A stretch of 64,000 nucleotides of DNA from Sphingomonas sp. So64.6b (GTDB taxonomy: Bacteria; Pseudomonadota; Alphaproteobacteria; Sphingomonadales; Sphingomonadaceae), in contig NZ_CP048817.1 in the NCBI RefSeq assembly GCF_014171475.1, forward strand, positions 3,844,001-3,908,000. Reading direction: 5' to 3'. Positions within the stretch are counted from its first letter, which is position 1, and each line of letters starts with the position of its first letter. The notes beneath the pieces were generated by a model. It had not been told where the DNA came from. It saw only the letters and a program-made list of their open reading frames with translations, and ran no database searches. Of the stretch, positions 61,933 through 64,000 are shown piece by piece. Both the position numbers and the translations under genes were made by a program.

Positions 61933-63147
61933 TTGCCCGCACCGCTTCGTACCGCCATCACCAAACCGATGATCGACCCGCCCGCACAGCCGAGCTTCAC
62001 CGTGGACGGCAATCGCCTGACCATGCTCGACACAGGACCAAGGCGGATCGAGGCGCTGATCGCGCTGATCGAGCGCGCTCAGCGCACGCTACGGGTACTC
62101 TACTACATCTATGTCGACGACGACGCTGGCGCACGGGTCCGTCAGGCGCTGATCGCCGCGGCGGGGCGCGGGGTCGCGGTCTCGCTGATCGTCGACGGAC
62201 TGGGCAGCGAGCCTGCCGCTCAGCGCCATTTCTTCGAACCGTTCGATGCGGCCGGCGTGACAGTGTGTCGATTCGTGCCGCGCTGGGGCCGTCGCTATCT
62301 GCTGCGCAATCACCAGAAGCTCGCGCTGGCCGATGCCGAATTACCGGATCGTGCCCGAGTCATCATCGGCGGTTTCAACATCGAGGACAGTTATTTCGGC
62401 ACGCCGGCCGAACAGGCGTGGCGCGACCTGGGGCTGCTGGTCGAGGGTCCGGCGGCAACCCGGCTGGCGGGGTATTTCGACGCGCTGTCGCGCTGGGCGA
62501 AAAAACCCAAAGGGTCGATGCGCACGCTGCGCCGTATGCTCGACACCTGGAGCGAGCCGCACGGCACCGCGCGCTGGCTGCTCGGCGGACCGACGCGACG
62601 GCTGTCGCCCTGGGCGCGGACGGTTAAGCGCGACATGCGGAGTGCCGGGCGCTTCGACCTGATCGCGGGCTATTTCGCGCCCAATCCGGCGATGCTCACC
62701 CGGCTCGACCGGATCGGCAAGCGGGGGCGGGTACGCATCGTGCTGCCGTCGAAGAACGATCACGGCGCATCGATCTGGGCGTCGCGCTTCACTTATGCCG
62801 GATTGCTGCGCAAGCGCGTGCAGATTTACGAATATCTGACCACCAAGCTGCACACCAAGCTCTTCGTGATCGACAATGTGGTTTATGTCGGGTCGGCCAA
62901 TTTCGACATCCGCAGCATGTTCCTCAATCTGGAGATCATGCTGCGAATCGACGATCCCGCCTTCGCCGCGCACGCCCGCGCCTATGTCGAGGACGAGATT
63001 GCCGAATCGGAGGCGATCACGCCGGCGCTGTACAAACAACGCACCACGCCGTGGCTCAGGGTGAAACAGGCCGCGGCCTATTTCGTGATGGCGGTGCTCG
63101 ATTATAACGTTACGCGCCGACTGAACTTCGGCCCTGACGGGCATTAG
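61933..63147 (+). CDS. Phospholipase D family protein (cardiolipin synthase-like)
   Basis: A membrane-lipid transferase/phospholipase family member of about 404 residues. Both HKD motifs are intact: HQKLALAD ... GGFNIEDS and HTKLFVID ... GSANFDIRS, giving the HxKxxxxD pair. There are no N-terminal membrane helices as in Cls, so it fits the shorter ClsB-type proteins. A TTG at 61933 with AAGGA 7 nt upstream is preferred; an ATG at 61855 is in frame but sits against the rpoZ start and would leave no room for the rpoZ promoter. Confidence 0.82.
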   Translation: MPAPLRTAITKPMIDPPAQPSFTVDGNRLTMLDTGPRRIEALIALIERAQRTLRVLYYIYVDDDAGARVRQALIAAAGRGVAVSLIVDGLGSEPAAQRHFFEPFDAAGVTVCRFVPRWGRRYLLRNHQKLALADAELPDRARVIIGGFNIEDSYFGTPAEQAWRDLGLLVEGPAATRLAGYFDALSRWAKKPKGSMRTLRRMLDTWSEPHGTARWLLGGPTRRLSPWARTVKRDMRSAGRFDLIAGYFAPNPAMLTRLDRIGKRGRVRIVLPSKNDHGASIWASRFTYAGLLRKRVQIYEYLTTKLHTKLFVIDNVVYVGSANFDIRSMFLNLEIMLRIDDPAFAAHARAYVEDEIAESEAITPALYKQRTTPWLRVKQAAAYFVMAVLDYNVTRRLNFGPDGH

Positions 63148-63191
63148 TTCGAGAAGACGGTGCCGGCCCGCTCCCCAGCCAAAAAAATCCG

Positions 63192-63593
63192 TTAGGTGTC
63201 GCTGCGCGGTTTGAAATCGAGGCTGAGCGAATTCATGCAGTAACGCAGGCCGGTCGGCGGCGGGCCATCCGGAAAAACATGGCCGAGATGGCCATCGCAT
63301 TTCGAACACCGCGCTTCGATCCGCGTCATGCCGTGGCTGACGTCACGATGTTCGGTGACATTCTCCGCAGCGATCGGCTGGGTGAAGCTCGGCCAGCCGG
63401 AACCCGAATCATATTTGTCGGCGCTGTCGAACAGCGGTGTCGCGCATCCCGCGCAGCGATACACGCCGTCGGCCTTGTTGTTATTGTAGCGGCCCGAGAA
63501 AGCAGGCTCGGTCCCGGCCTCGCGCAGGACATGATATTGCTCGGGCGACAGCTTTTTGCGCCATTCGGCTTCGGACAGGGTCAGATGATCCAT
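63192..63593 (-). CDS. msrB: Peptide methionine-R-sulfoxide reductase MsrB
   Basis: A 133-residue repair enzyme for oxidised methionine. Two CxxC pairs bind zinc (C47, C50, C96, C99), and the catalytic Cys is C119 in [22 protein letters not shown] is the substrate loop. No signal peptide, so cytoplasmic. Confidence 0.95.
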   Translation of the reverse strand: MDHLTLSEAEWRKKLSPEQYHVLREAGTEPAFSGRYNNNKADGVYRCAGCATPLFDSADKYDSGSGWPSFTQPIAAENVTEHRDVSHGMTRIEARCSKCDGHLGHVFPDGPPPTGLRYCMNSLSLDFKPRSDT

Positions 63594-63619
63594 CAGCTCA
63601 ACCTTAATTTAGGGGAAAA

Positions 63620-64000
63620 CTATGCGCCCGCGCGATCATGCCCGATCCGGGTCAATCGCGCGACAATCTCGATCAAAAATGGTGCCGCTCGCGCGATCGG
63701 CAAGACCGTACGAGCTATGCGCGGCGATTCGGCACCATCGCGGATCAATCCGGCCACACCAATCGGTCGGAACAGATCGCGTGCCAGCCGCTGCTGGAAC
63801 ACCATCGCGGCGGGCGCGCCACCGGTTGCATAAGCGCCGGCCGCGCGAATCCCGCTGGCAATGGCGATGCCCATACCCTCCCCCGCAAGTGACGGTATGA
63901 CGCCAGCCTGGTCGCCGAGCCGAAACAGGCCAGCCTCGCCCCGCTGCGCGCGCCAGCCATAGGGGATATTGGCAACGGCATCGATCCCGCCGCCAGCCAC
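63620..64000 (-). CDS. FAD-dependent oxidoreductase, C-terminal end only
   Basis: The last 126 codons of a gene starting beyond the window. The segment GLFRLGDQAGVIPSLAGEGM followed by IASGIRAAGAYA is the flavin-binding GD motif region of geranylgeranyl-reductase/monooxygenase-like flavoproteins. The GTG at the window edge is probably not the real start. Substrate unknown. Confidence 0.7.
   Translation of the reverse strand: MAGGGIDAVANIPYGWRAQRGEAGLFRLGDQAGVIPSLAGEGMGIAIASGIRAAGAYATGGAPAAMVFQQRLARDLFRPIGVAGLIRDGAESPRIARTVLPIARAAPFLIEIVARLTRIGHDRAGA

Noticed and set aside
1..64000. CRISPR array, prophage, toxin-antitoxin or defence island
   Set aside because: No regularly spaced direct repeats of CRISPR size, no integrase, transposase, capsid, nuclease-helicase or toxin-antitoxin pair was seen in any open frame.

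Overview
The window is high-GC DNA (AT-rich only in patches) from an alphaproteobacterium, most likely a sphingomonad (inference). Pointers are a MipZ-type division regulator, 5-aminolevulinate synthase (Shemin-pathway heme synthesis), an FlbD-like sigma-54 activator heading the fliEFGHIJ genes, CtrA-like boxes, and an SltF-like flagellar transglycosylase separate from FlgJ. Species cannot be fixed from this sequence alone.

Layout. 1-2.1 kb: truncated CHASE3 histidine kinase and a DEDDh exonuclease, then a 647-bp gene-free stretch with two kinds of repeat. 2.8-18.5 kb: housekeeping genes (pgm/manB, a membrane J-domain protein, mipZ, panC, Sel1, MAPEG, GNAT, topA, hemerythrin-like, TonB-like, dprA, plsY, murI, an uncharacterised polytopic membrane protein, hemA, DUF695-like). 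18.5-54.2 kb: a nearly complete flagellar locus in several blocks: motBA; flgBCDEFGHIJKL on the minus strand; a second, atypical motA/motB-like pair with flgA, flgM, flgN, sltF, flhA and fliA on the plus strand; a divergent LysR/MFS pair that interrupts the locus; fliC; then flbD-fliEFGHIJ, fliKLMNOPQR-flhB and fliD-fliS. 54.3-64 kb: a receiver-domain protein, the minus-strand cluster argH-lptM-lysA-cysG(N), a TlpA-like lipoprotein, tRNA-Gln, ppx/gppA, rlmE, rpoZ, a phospholipase D family protein, msrB and the end of a flavoprotein gene.

How it works together. Near-consensus sigma-54 promoters lie before flgB (minus), the second stator pair, sltF and fliK. The FlbD-like protein has the GAFTGA loop needed to activate sigma-54. 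Sigma-28 (FliA) and its anti-sigma factor FlgM are both present, so a CtrA > FlbD/sigma-54 > FliA cascade is a reasonable model. No chemotaxis genes, flhF or flhG lie in the window, and FliM lacks the usual N-terminal CheY-binding motif.

The most striking observations are: argH broken by an exact 17-bp tandem duplication whose removal restores a full-length gene; three similarly placed 17-bp boxes of form TTAAC-N6-WTKACC; the second stator pair without a first MotA membrane helix and with a shortened MotB; a precorrin-2 dehydrogenase ending in what looks like a degenerate stub of the SUMT methyltransferase domain; and a cluster of ACGGGAA repeats. I found no CRISPR array, prophage, transposase gene or clearly new multi-gene system.
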